Below, piece by piece: positions 9,984 through 19,213 of a DNA stretch of 64,000 nt. The stretch's first letter is position 1; every line of letters starts with the position of its first letter. The DNA lies in NCBI GenBank assembly GCA_037200385.1, contig JBBCGL010000001.1, positions 4,231,418 to 4,295,417 of the forward strand. Direction: 5' to 3'. This DNA comes from Rhizomicrobium sp. (GTDB lineage Bacteria > Pseudomonadota > Alphaproteobacteria > Micropepsales > Micropepsaceae). A program made the translations under genes and the position numbers. A model generated the notes under the pieces. It was given only the letters and a program-made list of their open reading frames with translations. It was not told the DNA's origin and ran no database searches.

Positions 9984-12260
9984 CTATCGCGCATAGTGGA
10001 TTTCCATCACGAAGGTGCGCTGCGGAAAGGGGTGGTAGAGGAAGTATTTGTCGTCGTTGAGGTTGTCGATGCCGAAGGATGCGATCCAATTGTCGTCCAC
10101 GCGGTATTGCACGCGGGCATCGAAGACCAGATAGCCGTCGAAGCCCTGGAAGGTGTGAGAGACCGGATCGGAGTTGTCGATGCTGCCGAAGGAGCGGTCG
10201 CTGTAGCGCGCCGCCAGGGTGAAGGCGAGCCGATCGTCGGGCCGGTAGGTCGCCACCGCCTCGCCGCGCCAACGGGGAAGCTGCGGAATGACCTTGTCGA
10301 CTGCCTTGAGGAATACGGGATCGCTTGTGGTGCGGCCGTCGACATAGGTGACGCCGCCGGAAAGCTCCAGTCCATCGATCAGCACATCATTCTGGTCGGC
10401 GACCAGCTCGACGCCGCGCGCGCGGGTGTGCGCCACGTTCTGCACATAGCTGTAGAGCGCAGTCGAGCCCGTCACCAGCGGCGCGGATTGCGAGAGCAAA
10501 GCATTGCCGATCTCTTCCTGGAACAGCGACAGCCGGATGCGCCCGTTCCCGGTGTTCCGTTCCGCCGCCAGTTCGTAAGAGTTGGCATGCTCGGGTTTGA
10601 GGTTGGGATTGGGCACCGTGAGCTGCGTGCCCGTCGTAACGGCCTGGTAAAGCTCCGTCACCGTCGGCATGCGATAGGCCGAACCCCAGGAGGCGCTGAG
10701 CGTCCAGGGCTCCGCCACCTGCCAGGCAAGCGACGCCTTGGGCGAGAAATAGCTCCCCGAGAGCTTCGGCTGTGACGCGTCCAGCGGCGGCGCGACGGAG
10801 AAATTGATCCCGTCATAGGCGCGCCAATCCTCGTAACGCCCGCCGATGATCGCCTTCAGGTCCGGCGCGAAGGACCAGATGTCCTGCACCCAGAGCGCGT
10901 TCGTCGCCGTGCGGCCCTGGGCTTTGCCGGCGAGGGTTGTGGGCGCTCCGCCGATCCAGTCCGCGGTGTTGAACTTGACTTGACTGAATGTCTCCGCATC
11001 ACGGTGCGCGCCAAATGAGAGCACGTTGCCCGCCCAGCCGGTCCACACGCCCTTGGCGTCCATTGTGTACCAACCGGTGCCGCTCAGGCGGGTAATGGAG
11101 CCTGCGCCGCCCAGTCGGGCCGCCGGCAGAGCGACGGACGGAACGCGCTGATTGTCGTCGAGGTAATTGTAGTCGCTGGCGACGAACTCCCAGGCAAAGT
11201 CGCCCTTGTCGCCCGATTTGAGCGAGATGGCTTGCGCAAGATGGGTCTGGTTCCAATCATAGACGTTGTTCGAGAAGCCGGTGGCGCCGATGTTGTAGGT
11301 TTGACCATGAATATTCGTGCTGCCGGAGAACACAGGGGCGCCGGCGGCCGTGTGCAGATAGGCCTCTGCCGTCGCATCGTCCTCCTGATGGAAGACGCTC
11401 ACGATGTAGGTGAGCTGCATCTGCCAAGGCAGGTCATAGGCGAGCTTCAGCGTGTCGGTGTCTTGCACCTGGTGCTCGATGCCGCCGGCGCCGATCACGA
11501 CAATGGGGGCGCCCGTGCGGCTCAGGTCGTCGAACGCGCCCGTGACGGGGGTACCCACCGTGCTGTTGCCGACAGGCCGTGTCAGCGTGACGTAAGCCAG
11601 TGGCTGGCCGGTGCTGTCGAGATGGTTGGCCGACAAGCGCCAGGAGAAGTCGCCATCGCGGTCGCCGATCCCGGCGGCAAGCTGCCAGGTGCCGTAGCTA
11701 TGTTCGGTGCCATACTGGCTGAAAGGCTGCACCGCGCCCAGCGCGTCGCCGTAGATCTCGAGGCGCTCGGGCATCCGTGTCGTGATGTTGAGCACCGCAC
11801 CGATGGCGTTGCCGGCATACTCCGCGGCGAAGGGGCCATAGAGGATGTCGATGGACGACACATCCTCCGGCGCCGCCACCCCGAAATGCGGCGAGGCGGA
11901 CGTGTTGTTGTTGCCGATGGGTGAGGAGATCAGGATGCCGTCCACGAAGAGCAGCGTGCGCGCGGAGGCGCCGACGCCCGAGGTGCGCGTCGCGATGGGA
12001 TCCTGCGTGTCGCCATAATGGCGCTTCCGCACCACCAAAGACGGGGTGTATTTGAGCATGTCTTCGGTGTTGACCGCGTTGATCTGCTCGCGGGCCTTCA
12101 GCGCGGTGACGTGTTCGATGCTGTTGGGCTGTTCGCCGGCGGTCCGTTCGCCGGTGACGACGACGGTTTCGATCGCGGCGGCGTGGCCGCGGGACGGGAT
12201 GATCAGGGCTGCGCCGAGCAGAAGCGCGGCAATGTGCGATCGCGCAAAGTGGAGCGACAT
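9984..12260 (-). CDS. TonB-dependent outer-membrane receptor (DUF2946-associated)
   Basis: 758-residue TBDR: cleavable signal peptide ending near RGHAAA, a TonB-box-like ETVVVTG segment, plug domain with the YGPFAAEYAGNAIGAVLNITTR signature (lacking the exact RGPQGT motif of the other receptors here), then a 22-strand-type barrel ending in an aromatic-poor C-terminus (EIHYAR). It imports a specific ligand across the outer membrane using TonB energy. The upstream gene in the same orientation encodes a DUF2946 protein, a family often found beside copper or metal-related receptors, so a metal chelate is a reasonable guess for the ligand. It differs clearly from the three SusC-unrelated, RGPQGT-type receptors elsewhere in the window. 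Confidence 0.93.
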   Translation of the reverse strand: MSLHFARSHIAALLLGAALIIPSRGHAAAIETVVVTGERTAGEQPNSIEHVTALKAREQINAVNTEDMLKYTPSLVVRKRHYGDTQDPIATRTSGVGASARTLLFVDGILISSPIGNNNTSASPHFGVAAPEDVSSIDILYGPFAAEYAGNAIGAVLNITTRMPERLEIYGDALGAVQPFSQYGTEHSYGTWQLAAGIGDRDGDFSWRLSANHLDSTGQPLAYVTLTRPVGNSTVGTPVTGAFDDLSRTGAPIVVIGAGGIEHQVQDTDTLKLAYDLPWQMQLTYIVSVFHQEDDATAEAYLHTAAGAPVFSGSTNIHGQTYNIGATGFSNNVYDWNQTHLAQAISLKSGDKGDFAWEFVASDYNYLDDNQRVPSVALPAARLGGAGSITRLSGTGWYTMDAKGVWTGWAGNVLSFGAHRDAETFSQVKFNTADWIGGAPTTLAGKAQGRTATNALWVQDIWSFAPDLKAIIGGRYEDWRAYDGINFSVAPPLDASQPKLSGSYFSPKASLAWQVAEPWTLSASWGSAYRMPTVTELYQAVTTGTQLTVPNPNLKPEHANSYELAAERNTGNGRIRLSLFQEEIGNALLSQSAPLVTGSTALYSYVQNVAHTRARGVELVADQNDVLIDGLELSGGVTYVDGRTTSDPVFLKAVDKVIPQLPRWRGEAVATYRPDDRLAFTLAARYSDRSFGSIDNSDPVSHTFQGFDGYLVFDARVQYRVDDNWIASFGIDNLNDDKYFLYHPFPQRTFVMEIHYAR

Positions 12261-12337
12261 GGCTGTTCTCGCTTGAAGTGTGGAGACGGCGCGATGTGCT
12301 GGAAACGCGTTCCACCCGTCTGCGCCATTCGGATACT

Positions 12338-12706
12338 TCAGGCGAAAGCGGGTGGAGCGCGGGGCGATTGCGGCGCGTAGCGCACCGGTTGGGCGATGGA
12401 GGCCGATACGAACTTGGATTCGACCCCGCCGGCAATGTTTACCGGGGCTGGCGCTGCTTGGGCGGCAAGCGGCGTGGCAAAGTGCGGGGCCGCGCCAAAA
12501 GGGCAGAACTCATGGTGACGGCTGTCGTCCTGTACGGGCTTCTGCTTGAGCGGCTGGACGTGGACCGGGCCGTCCATGGTGCAGATCGTGAAGGGACTGC
12601 TGCCCGCTCCAGCCGGGTTCGGCATCCAGCCGGTCGGCAACAGTGCGCGCAGCACCATCGCGGCAAGCGCGACGTGAAGCGCGGCGAAGCGGATGGTACG
12701 AGTCAT
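12338..12706 (-). CDS. DUF2946-like small exported protein
   Basis: 122-residue protein with an N-terminal hydrophobic segment and the features of DUF2946: RALLPTGWMPNP after the first helix, a central Cys, and HHEFCPFGAAPH near residue 70, a His/Cys cluster that could bind metal. Function of the family is unknown; many members sit next to TonB-dependent receptors or copper genes. It precedes the receptor gene by 77 bp on the same strand and likely forms a two-gene operon with it. Cys/His spacing supports metal handling in the periplasm, but this is inference. Confidence 0.7.
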   Translation of the reverse strand: MTRTIRFAALHVALAAMVLRALLPTGWMPNPAGAGSSPFTICTMDGPVHVQPLKQKPVQDDSRHHEFCPFGAAPHFATPLAAQAAPAPVNIAGGVESKFVSASIAQPVRYAPQSPRAPPAFA

Positions 12707-13035
12707 GGCCCCTCGCCGCGAACGTCCCGCCGGATCTTGGCGGGGTCAAGCGCTTCGATGTCGCGACGCCGCTGGGCGAGACTTCCAATTCTCGTAGGCA
12801 TTTATGGCATAACTTATTGGAAATATTATATTCTCGGCACCCGGGATAGCTCAAGCGCCCGCTTCAAGCTCGTGACCATTCCGGCGGGTCGGCAACCTTC
12901 GCCCCGCGACCCAAAACTCGTCGGGCCAGTCTTTACTCTAGTAAAACGATATAGTATAGAGACGATGCTGCTTGTTGGTGGGCCTCCGGTCCCCTTTCCC
13001 GGCGGCGGACGGATTTTTGACGTGGGGGTTTAGGG
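12707..13035. other. Divergent promoter region, no gene seen
   Basis: 329 bp between the DUF2946/receptor operon (minus) and the small-ORF/receptor operon (plus). It contains two AT-rich islands: one at 12809-12832 (a degenerate match to the island-wide operator, upstream of the DUF2946 gene) and one at 12935-12957 (a good match). The rest is GC-rich and I see no coding frame with a plausible ribosome site. Confidence 0.6.
12935..12957 (+). promoter_or_regulatory. Island operator, copy 1
   Basis: ACTCTAG, 7-bp spacer, ATATAGT, then AT. Lies 78 bp upstream of the small gene at 13036 and the receptor that follows. One of eight copies with identical half-site spacing in this island. Confidence 0.65.
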
Positions 13036-13272
13036 GTGGACGGCATCGACAGCCTCGCGCGCCGATGGAAGCGCGAATATGGCAGCTTTGCCGAATGGCA
13101 TCTGCGCCGCAAGATTGTGCGATTGCGCGACTGGGGCGATGACGCGGGGGCCGATCTTCATCAGCGGGTGCTTGAACATTGCGAAGGCCGGAGGCCGGCT
13201 GCGCCTGGCCGTCCCGCGCCCGGATTCAGATGGCCTGTCGTCGCATTTCGCCGCGGCGGCCTGCGCGTGTAA
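13036..13272 (+). CDS. Small hypothetical protein (DUF6961-like pattern)
   Basis: 78 codons from a GTG start. The N-terminal two thirds (W-K-R-E-Y-G ... I-V-R-L-R-D-W-G-D-D-A-G) resemble the short sphingomonad proteins grouped as DUF6961, which share a helix, a G-D-x-A-G turn and a second helix; their function is unknown. The C-terminal third is Pro/Arg/Gly-rich and may be non-homologous read-on. The frame ends 28 bp before the receptor gene and lies downstream of operator copy 1, so it would be the first gene of that transcript. A long overlapping frame exists in another phase, so coding is not certain. Confidence 0.45.
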   Translation: MDGIDSLARRWKREYGSFAEWHLRRKIVRLRDWGDDAGADLHQRVLEHCEGRRPAAPGRPAPGFRWPVVAFRRGGLRV

Positions 13273-13300
13273 GAAGAAACATCGTTGTTCGAGGGGTATG

Positions 13301-15550
13301 ATGAAGACCGAGTTTGTTGCTGCGTCGCTGGCACTGATCCTGATATCGAGTCCGGCGTTGGCCGATACATCGCCGACGGCGATTGAGACCGTTACGGTCA
13401 CGGCGGAGAAGCGCGTAGAGTCCGCGCAGAATGTCGGCATCGCCCTGACGGTGCTGTCCGGCGACGATCTCGCGAAGCACAACGTCACCCAGATCAACAA
13501 CCTGCAATATGCCACGCCGAGTCTCGAGATCGTTCCGGCTTTCGGCAGCGGCCAGCCCGAATTCCGCCTGCGCGGTGTCGGCTTCGACGACTATGGCTCC
13601 AACAACAGCTCGACCGTCGGCGTCTATGTCGATGAGGTCGCCTACCCCGTGCCGGCGCAGACACAAGGCCTGCTGTTCGACCTCGACCGCGTCGAGGTTC
13701 TGCGCGGGCCGCAGGGCACGCTCTACGGCCGCAACACCACGGGCGGTGCGATCAATTTCATCACCGGCAAGCCGACCGCCGATTTCAGCGCCGGCCTGAC
13801 CGCCGATTTCGACAGCCACGACGAATTCCATACGGAAGGCTTCGTTTCCGGCCCGATTTCGGACGATCTGCTCTTCCGCCTCGCCGCCACCACCGATCAG
13901 GGCGGCGCATGGCAGAAGAATCGCGAGAACGGTCAGTCGCTCGGCGACAAGGACACCAGCGCTTTTCGCGGCGAGCTGCAATGGAATGCATCGAGCACGG
14001 TCAATTTCCTGCTCGAGGGCCATTGGGGCTACGACGATTCCGAGCCTACCGGCCTTTACCTGTTCGATCCCATCCCCAACATCTATCTCGGTGGGCAGGT
14101 CGTGCCCGCCTTTACCAATACGGCGCAAACCGGGTGGGGCGGCTCGGACGTGTTCGCGGGACTCATCGGCAAGCCGGCCGACGTCAAGCCGTTCCACGAC
14201 ACGACCAGTGGCGGCGTAAGCCTGCGCGCGAACGCCGATCTCGGCTTCGCTACGCTGACTTCGATCACATCCTATGAGAATCTGGACCGCAAGGAATACA
14301 ACGATTGGGATGCGTCCTCGCTGGCTTATGCGGGGACCTACTTCGACACCAAGGCGAATGTTTATTCGCAGGAGTTGCGGCTTGCATCGAACGACGACGC
14401 GGCGCCGCTCACCTGGCTCGTCGGATTCTACTTCTCGCATGAGGATCTGGACGAGATCTTCGATTCCGACTTCTGGCAGTCGCTCGGCTTCGTCACCCAG
14501 ACGACTTACAATCAGCATGTCGAGAGCGAAGCCTTGTTCGGGCAGGTCCATTATCGCTTCAATGAGCAGTGGTCGCTCATCGGCGGCCTGCGCGGCGAAA
14601 ACGAGCACCGCGAGCAGAAGAACTATGTGACCTCCGGGGTCTACGCGCCCGGCACGACGCCGGCGGGCTTCAGCGCGCCGGCCGACAAGACGCTCAACGG
14701 CACCAACCTCTCCGGCAAGGCGGAGCTGGAATATAAGCCCGCGGAGGAGACGCTGCTCTATGCCAGCGTCAGCGAAGGCGTGAAATCCGGCGGGTTCACG
14801 TCCTACAACGTGCCCAGCGCCAGCGCGGTCGATGCCTTCAAGCCGGAGACGCTGTGGGCGTATGAGGCGGGCTTCAAGACCACGCTCGCCGACGGCACGC
14901 TGCAGCTCAACGGCGCGGGATTCTACTACGATTACCACAATCAGCAGGTGCAGTCGGCGATCTGGTCCGATTTCGGTGCCATCGGCGCGATCGTCAACGC
15001 GCGCAAGTCGCATATCTACGGCTTCGAATTCGAGGGCAAGTGGCAGCCGATTCCCGAGCTCCAGCTTTCGCAGTCGGTCGGCTGGAAGGACGGCAAGTTC
15101 GACGAATACGACAACGATCTCGACATCGCCGCCACCACCGCGCTGTGCGTGCCGGCCCCGGTCTGCGTGCCGCCGGGCAACACGCTCAACCCGGTCTACG
15201 TCAACCGCAAGGGTGCGCGCGTCGGCTTCGCGCCGTGGAGCTATGGCGGATCGGCCGCCTATACGTTCCTGCTGCCGGGCTATTCGCTCGAGGCGGAGGC
15301 CGACTATGCCTTCCACGATCATTTCGATCCGCTGCTGCTGGGCCCGGTCTACTACGTCCACTCCTACTGGATCGCGAATGCGAACCTCACGCTCACGCCA
15401 GAGGACCAGCCGTGGTCGGTTGCGTTGTTCGGCCATAACATCTTCAATGCGAATTACGACACCACGCGCAACTTCTTCCTGACGGATATCGACATCGCGC
15501 AGCGCGGCGAGCCGGCGACGGTCGGTGTTCGCCTCAGCCTGAAATACTGA
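13301..15550 (+). CDS. TonB-dependent receptor (sulfur island, first)
   Basis: 749-residue TBDR with signal peptide (MKTEFVAASLALILISSPALA), TonB-box-like ETVTVTAEKR, plug motif VEVLRGPQGTLYGRNTTGGAINFITGKP and a C-terminal strand ending LSLKY, typical for BAM recognition. It belongs to the large sphingomonad/Caulobacter class used for uptake of varied organic compounds. GAGGGG 4-10 bases before ATG 13301 supports this start; a second ATG directly before it is also possible. An operator copy lies upstream and an alpha/beta hydrolase follows after 7 bp. The shared operator with cysE/ssuD and the oxygenase genes suggests an organosulfur ligand; the exact ligand cannot be read from sequence. Confidence 0.95.
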   Translation: MKTEFVAASLALILISSPALADTSPTAIETVTVTAEKRVESAQNVGIALTVLSGDDLAKHNVTQINNLQYATPSLEIVPAFGSGQPEFRLRGVGFDDYGSNNSSTVGVYVDEVAYPVPAQTQGLLFDLDRVEVLRGPQGTLYGRNTTGGAINFITGKPTADFSAGLTADFDSHDEFHTEGFVSGPISDDLLFRLAATTDQGGAWQKNRENGQSLGDKDTSAFRGELQWNASSTVNFLLEGHWGYDDSEPTGLYLFDPIPNIYLGGQVVPAFTNTAQTGWGGSDVFAGLIGKPADVKPFHDTTSGGVSLRANADLGFATLTSITSYENLDRKEYNDWDASSLAYAGTYFDTKANVYSQELRLASNDDAAPLTWLVGFYFSHEDLDEIFDSDFWQSLGFVTQTTYNQHVESEALFGQVHYRFNEQWSLIGGLRGENEHREQKNYVTSGVYAPGTTPAGFSAPADKTLNGTNLSGKAELEYKPAEETLLYASVSEGVKSGGFTSYNVPSASAVDAFKPETLWAYEAGFKTTLADGTLQLNGAGFYYDYHNQQVQSAIWSDFGAIGAIVNARKSHIYGFEFEGKWQPIPELQLSQSVGWKDGKFDEYDNDLDIAATTALCVPAPVCVPPGNTLNPVYVNRKGARVGFAPWSYGGSAAYTFLLPGYSLEAEADYAFHDHFDPLLLGPVYYVHSYWIANANLTLTPEDQPWSVALFGHNIFNANYDTTRNFFLTDIDIAQRGEPATVGVRLSLKY

Positions 15551-15557
15551 GGGCGCC

Positions 15558-16523
15558 ATGCGGTCCGTGCTGAAGCTCATAGGTTGGCTGCTGGTCGTGC
15601 TTGTGGTGGCCGCCGCCGGCTATTGGTGGTTCGTCCTGCGCGGACCGGACATTCCCTATGCTGTGCTGGAGGCGAAATACGCCGATACGCAGTCGCATTT
15701 CGCCGACCTGCCGGGCGGCGTGCGGCTGCACTACAGAGATGAGGGCGACCCGCGAGCGCCGGTCCTTCTGCTCGTCCACGGCTTCGGCGATTCCTTCACC
15801 AGTTGGGACGGCTGGGCTGCGCGGCTCCACGACCGCTTCCGCGTCATCCGCATCGATCTGCCCGGTCACGGGCTGACGCGTGCGCCCTCGGGATATGTGC
15901 TGAACGACGACGGGAGCACGGCACTGATCGACGCGCTGGCGGCGAAGCTGAATCTACCCAAATTCGCCATCGCCGGAAATTCGCTGGGCGGCGGTGTCGC
16001 CTGGCAGTTCGCGCTGCGTTATCCCGCGCGGGTGCGCGCGCTGATCCTGGTCGATGCCGCTGGCTGGCCGAGCGAGACGCTGAAATCGCCGCCGCTTGCC
16101 TTCCGCCTTCTGCGGTACAGCTGGGGACGCGCCTTCCTGAAGAGCATCGACAATACTCCGCTCATCCGCAGCGGCCTGCGCGGCGAGGTCGGCAACCCCG
16201 CGGTCATCACCGATGCCTTCATCGCGCGCTGGGCGGAATTCCAGCGCGCGCCTGGCCATCGGGACATCCTGATGTCGTTGGCGCCGGGCAGGAACAGCGT
16301 CGCCACGAAGGCGGCGCTGTCGCGGATCGCGGTGCCCACGCTGGTCCTGTGGGGCGCCGTCGATCCGCTGATCGCGGTGGCAAGCGCGCACAAATTCGCC
16401 GACGCCATTCCGGGCGCGCAGCTGATCGTCTACCGCGGCGTCGGTCACCTGCCGCAGGTCGAGATTCCGGCGCGTTCGGCGGGCGATGTTGCGGCGTTCC
16501 TTGAAGCGCGCGATGTGAATTAG
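15558..16523 (+). CDS. Membrane-anchored alpha/beta hydrolase
   Basis: 321-residue alpha/beta-hydrolase-fold protein with an N-terminal transmembrane helix (residues about 7-27), so the catalytic domain is likely periplasmic. Oxyanion motif LVHGFGDSFTSW, nucleophile Ser in GNSLGG, acid in WGAVDPLI and His in GVGHLPQ are all present, so the triad is intact. Family members include esterases, lactonases and meta-cleavage-product hydrolases. It starts 7 bp after the receptor stop codon and must be co-transcribed; it may cleave the ligand that the receptor imports, for example an ester. A strong hairpin follows the gene. Confidence 0.88.
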   Translation: MRSVLKLIGWLLVVLVVAAAGYWWFVLRGPDIPYAVLEAKYADTQSHFADLPGGVRLHYRDEGDPRAPVLLLVHGFGDSFTSWDGWAARLHDRFRVIRIDLPGHGLTRAPSGYVLNDDGSTALIDALAAKLNLPKFAIAGNSLGGGVAWQFALRYPARVRALILVDAAGWPSETLKSPPLAFRLLRYSWGRAFLKSIDNTPLIRSGLRGEVGNPAVITDAFIARWAEFQRAPGHRDILMSLAPGRNSVATKAALSRIAVPTLVLWGAVDPLIAVASAHKFADAIPGAQLIVYRGVGHLPQVEIPARSAGDVAAFLEARDVN

Positions 16524-16539
16524 CGCTGCTTGCCGCCCC

Positions 16540-16569
16540 GGCCGAGCGTCGCGTCAGCAACGCTCGGCC
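16540..16569. terminator. Bidirectional hairpin between hydrolase and ssuD
   Basis: Perfect 10-bp stem GGCCGAGCGT / ACGCTCGGCC with a 10-nt loop, midway between two convergent stop codons (16523 and 16585). Position and symmetry suit a shared terminator for both strands. Confidence 0.65.
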
Positions 16570-16584
16570 GCCAGCTTGAGCGAA

Positions 16585-17703
16585 TTACCCCGCCGCTGCG
16601 CGCAGCGGCGTCTCGGTCCGGCTGTCGCCGAGTCCGAGCGCGGGAAACAGCAGCTCGGCGACGCGATAGGCTTCTTCGAGATGCGGATAGGCCGATCCGA
16701 TCACGGTATCGACACCCAGCGCTTGGTATTCGCGGATGCGCTCGGCCACGGTCTGCGGATCGCCTACCAGCGCCGTCGCAGCGCCTTCGCGCACCAACCC
16801 GATGCCGGCCCACAGATTGGGGCTGATCTCCAGCTTGTCGGTCTTGCCGCCGTGCAGCGCAACCATGCGGCGCTGGCCCTCGGACTGCTCCACGCGCTTG
16901 GCGATGCGCGCCTGTGCCGCCGCGATGATCTCCGGCGTCAGCCGGCTGATCAGGCGGTCGGCGGCCTCCCAGGCTTCCGCTTCGGTTTCGCGCACGATGA
17001 AGTGCAGGCGGATGCCGAACCGTATCTTGCGGCCGGCTTTGGCCGCGGCCTCGCGCACCTCCTTGAATTTCTCGGCGACCTGCGCGGGCGGCTCGCCCCA
17101 GGTGAGGTAGAGATCGGCATGTTCGCCGGCCACCGCGACGCCGGCCGCGGACGATCCGCCGAAATAGATCGGCGGATAGGGCGTCTGCACCGGCGGGAAG
17201 ACGAGCGGCGTGCCGCCCTTCGCGGAAAGATGCTTGCCGTCGAAGTCGATCGGCGCGCCCTGCATGATGCGCCGCCAGAGCGTCAGGAATTCGCCGGTCT
17301 GCACATAGCGCTCGTCGTGATCGAGGAACAGGCCGTCATAGGCAAGCTCCGTCGGATTGCCGCCGGTCACCACGTTCAGCAGCAGCCGGCCGTTGGAGAT
17401 CTGGTCCAGCGCGGCCGCTTGCCGGGCGGCGAGCGCCGGCGTCTGGATTCCCGGACGGAGCGCGACCAGGAATTTGAGGCGCTCGGTCAACGGCGCCAAG
17501 GCCGACGCCAGCGTCCAGCCGTCGAGGCAGCCATGGCCCGTGGGCAACAGAACGCCGCCATAACCCAGGCGGTCGGCGGCCGAGGCAATCTCACGCAGAT
17601 AGCCGAAATCGGCCGGCCGGCGCAATTCGTTCGAGCCGAGATAGCTGCCGTCGCCGGCGCTCGGGAGGAACCAGAAGAAGTTCAACTTGCTGTCGTGGGT
17701 CAT
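16585..17703 (-). CDS. ssuD: FMNH2-dependent alkanesulfonate monooxygenase
   Basis: 372-residue luciferase-like flavin monooxygenase that splits the C-S bond of alkanesulfonates to give an aldehyde and sulfite, using FMNH2 from a partner reductase. It follows E. coli SsuD closely: [27 protein letters not shown] (with the conserved active-site-entrance Cys), [47 protein letters not shown] and [13 protein letters not shown]. Start ATG 17701-17703 follows a GGCGGAAA site. It lies 65 bp downstream of cysE on the same strand, linking sulfite release directly to cysteine synthesis. No ssuABC transporter or ssuE reductase is in the window, which is unusual for an ssuD locus. Confidence 0.95.
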   Translation of the reverse strand: MTHDSKLNFFWFLPSAGDGSYLGSNELRRPADFGYLREIASAADRLGYGGVLLPTGHGCLDGWTLASALAPLTERLKFLVALRPGIQTPALAARQAAALDQISNGRLLLNVVTGGNPTELAYDGLFLDHDERYVQTGEFLTLWRRIMQGAPIDFDGKHLSAKGGTPLVFPPVQTPYPPIYFGGSSAAGVAVAGEHADLYLTWGEPPAQVAEKFKEVREAAAKAGRKIRFGIRLHFIVRETEAEAWEAADRLISRLTPEIIAAAQARIAKRVEQSEGQRRMVALHGGKTDKLEISPNLWAGIGLVREGAATALVGDPQTVAERIREYQALGVDTVIGSAYPHLEEAYRVAELLFPALGLGDSRTETPLRAAAG

Positions 17704-17768
17704 GGGATTTCCGCCTTCGATGGGAGTGTCATTTCCGGTCGAGTTGCGCCATGGCGCGGGAGGGATAT

Positions 17769-18716
17769 TCAAACATCGCGCGTCTGGGCCTGGGTGATGT
17801 TGCTTCCCGGCGGCACGCTTTGGGTCAGCCATACATTGCCGCCGATCGTCGAGCCGCGGCCGATGGTGATGCGTCCCAGGATCGTCGCGCCGGCGTAGAT
17901 CACGACGTCGTCTTCCACGATGGGGTGGCGTGCGACGCCCTTGACCAATATGCCGTCGCGGCCGACCGGAAAGCGCTTGGCGCCCAGCGTGACGGCCTGA
18001 TAGAGCCGCACCCGGTCGCCGAGGATCGCCGTCTCGCCGATCACCACGCCGGTGCCGTGATCGATGAAGAAACTCGCACCGATCTCGGCGCCGGGATGGA
18101 TATCGATGCCGGTCCGGGAATGGGCGATGTTGGAGATCAGCCGCGCAATGAGCGGCGCGCCGAGGAGATGGAGTGCGCGCGCCAGCCGGTAATGGATGAC
18201 GGCCACCATGCCGGGATAGCCAAGCAGGATTTCCGTGACCGTCGTTGCCGCCGGATCGCCTTCATAAGCCGCTTGCAGATCGCCCACCAGCAGCGCGCGG
18301 ATCGCGGGAAGCCGCGCCGCAAAGGCCCTGACGATATCGCCGGTCACGCGGTCGGCCGCGTCGCGCTCCGGCGCGTCGCCGGTAACGGGATGGGCGCGGC
18401 GAATCTGTTCCTGCAACGCCGCCAGCGTGTCCTCCAGCACGCCGCGGACGAAGCCGTCGATGCGTTCGCCGGTGAGCTCCGGCTGGCCGTAATGCGTGGG
18501 GAAAAGCACGGCGGACAGGCTTTCGACGATCTCGGCGATGGCCGTGGCGGAGGGAAGCCGCCGGGGGATGCCCCCCTCGCGGATGTTGTGGGTGATCTCG
18601 CGGGATCGGCGCAGTTCGGCGACGACGGCATCGAGCGTTCCGGTGTCCACCGCACCTTCCTTGCGGCGCGGTCCGGATGATCCTTCGCGAACGGCGACTT
18701 CAGAAGCGTTTCGCAT
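17769..18716 (-). CDS. cysE: Serine O-acetyltransferase
   Basis: Forms O-acetylserine from serine and acetyl-CoA, the carbon acceptor for sulfide in cysteine synthesis. The 315-residue protein has an alpha-helical N-terminal half and a C-terminal left-handed beta-helix of hexapeptide repeats ([51 protein letters not shown]). The [10 protein letters not shown] and TLGAKRF motifs are those of the EpsC-type serine acetyltransferases. It is the first gene of a cysE-ssuD operon with operator copy 2 located 62 bp upstream of its start. Likely expressed when sulfate or cysteine is scarce, to pull released sulfite/sulfide into cysteine. Confidence 0.95.
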   Translation of the reverse strand: MRNASEVAVREGSSGPRRKEGAVDTGTLDAVVAELRRSREITHNIREGGIPRRLPSATAIAEIVESLSAVLFPTHYGQPELTGERIDGFVRGVLEDTLAALQEQIRRAHPVTGDAPERDAADRVTGDIVRAFAARLPAIRALLVGDLQAAYEGDPAATTVTEILLGYPGMVAVIHYRLARALHLLGAPLIARLISNIAHSRTGIDIHPGAEIGASFFIDHGTGVVIGETAILGDRVRLYQAVTLGAKRFPVGRDGILVKGVARHPIVEDDVVIYAGATILGRITIGRGSTIGGNVWLTQSVPPGSNITQAQTRDV

Positions 18717-18778
18717 GTTGTAACGACCGCGACCGGCATCGCCGGCCGCGCCCCGGCCTCAATTGAAAATCCAATTAT

Positions 18779-18801
18779 AATCTATCAGAATAGTATTGTA
18801 T
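18779..18801 (+). promoter_or_regulatory. Island operator, copy 2
   Basis: AATCTAT, 7-bp spacer, GTATTGT, then AT. It lies 62 bp upstream of cysE (minus strand). The right half is the most diverged of the eight copies. Confidence 0.55.
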
Positions 18802-18844
18802 GTCCAGACGGCGCGCAGCCGCAGCGGTCTTGGCATCCGTCGTC

Positions 18845-19213
18845 TCACGCCTCGCGCGCCTGTCTCAACACATCGAGATGAAGCGGCAGCGGCGGTCCGA
18901 GCCAGAGGCAGGAGGTCGCATGGTCTCCATAGTCGTCGCCCGTCACCGGATGCACGAGGACGCTCAAGCCTTCGCGCTTCAGCATCAGCCAAGGCACGAG
19001 TCGGCCGAAGTCTTCGCGTGCGAAGGCGATCTGGTACATCGGTTGGCTGTGTGGCCCGACCGGCGCGTCATGCCAGCGGCCGAGCGTCACAGCGAAGGTC
19101 TGTCCGACCGCCTCGCGCAGCCGGGCGGCGGCCGGCCTGGTTTGCGGCGTGAAATATACGTGGGCGTGGAAGCCCTGGATGATCTGCAGGTCGGGATCCC
19201 ATGATTGCGTCAT
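18845..19213 (-). CDS. DOPA 4,5-dioxygenase family protein
   Basis: 122-residue protein of the small DOPA-dioxygenase family (extradiol ring cleavage of catechol-type substrates). The conserved histidines are visible: FHAHVYF near residue 16, HSQPMYQIAF near 55, and VHPVTGDDYGDHA near 87. Its ATG overlaps the stop codon of the upstream flavin monooxygenase gene (ATGA), so the two proteins are translationally coupled. The pairing suggests that the monooxygenase frees a phenolic or catecholic product from an organosulfur compound, which this enzyme then opens; the substrate is inferred. Confidence 0.88.
   Translation of the reverse strand: MTQSWDPDLQIIQGFHAHVYFTPQTRPAAARLREAVGQTFAVTLGRWHDAPVGPHSQPMYQIAFAREDFGRLVPWLMLKREGLSVLVHPVTGDDYGDHATSCLWLGPPLPLHLDVLRQAREA

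Noticed and set aside
12809-12832. Possible ninth operator copy upstream of the DUF2946 gene
   Set aside because: Only about half of the conserved half-site positions match; kept as a weak candidate in a finding but not listed as a site.
13226-15580. 784-codon minus-strand frame opposite the first island receptor
   Set aside because: Antisense shadow of a receptor with clear signal peptide, plug and barrel features; its own translation is low-complexity Arg/Ala/Asp-rich.
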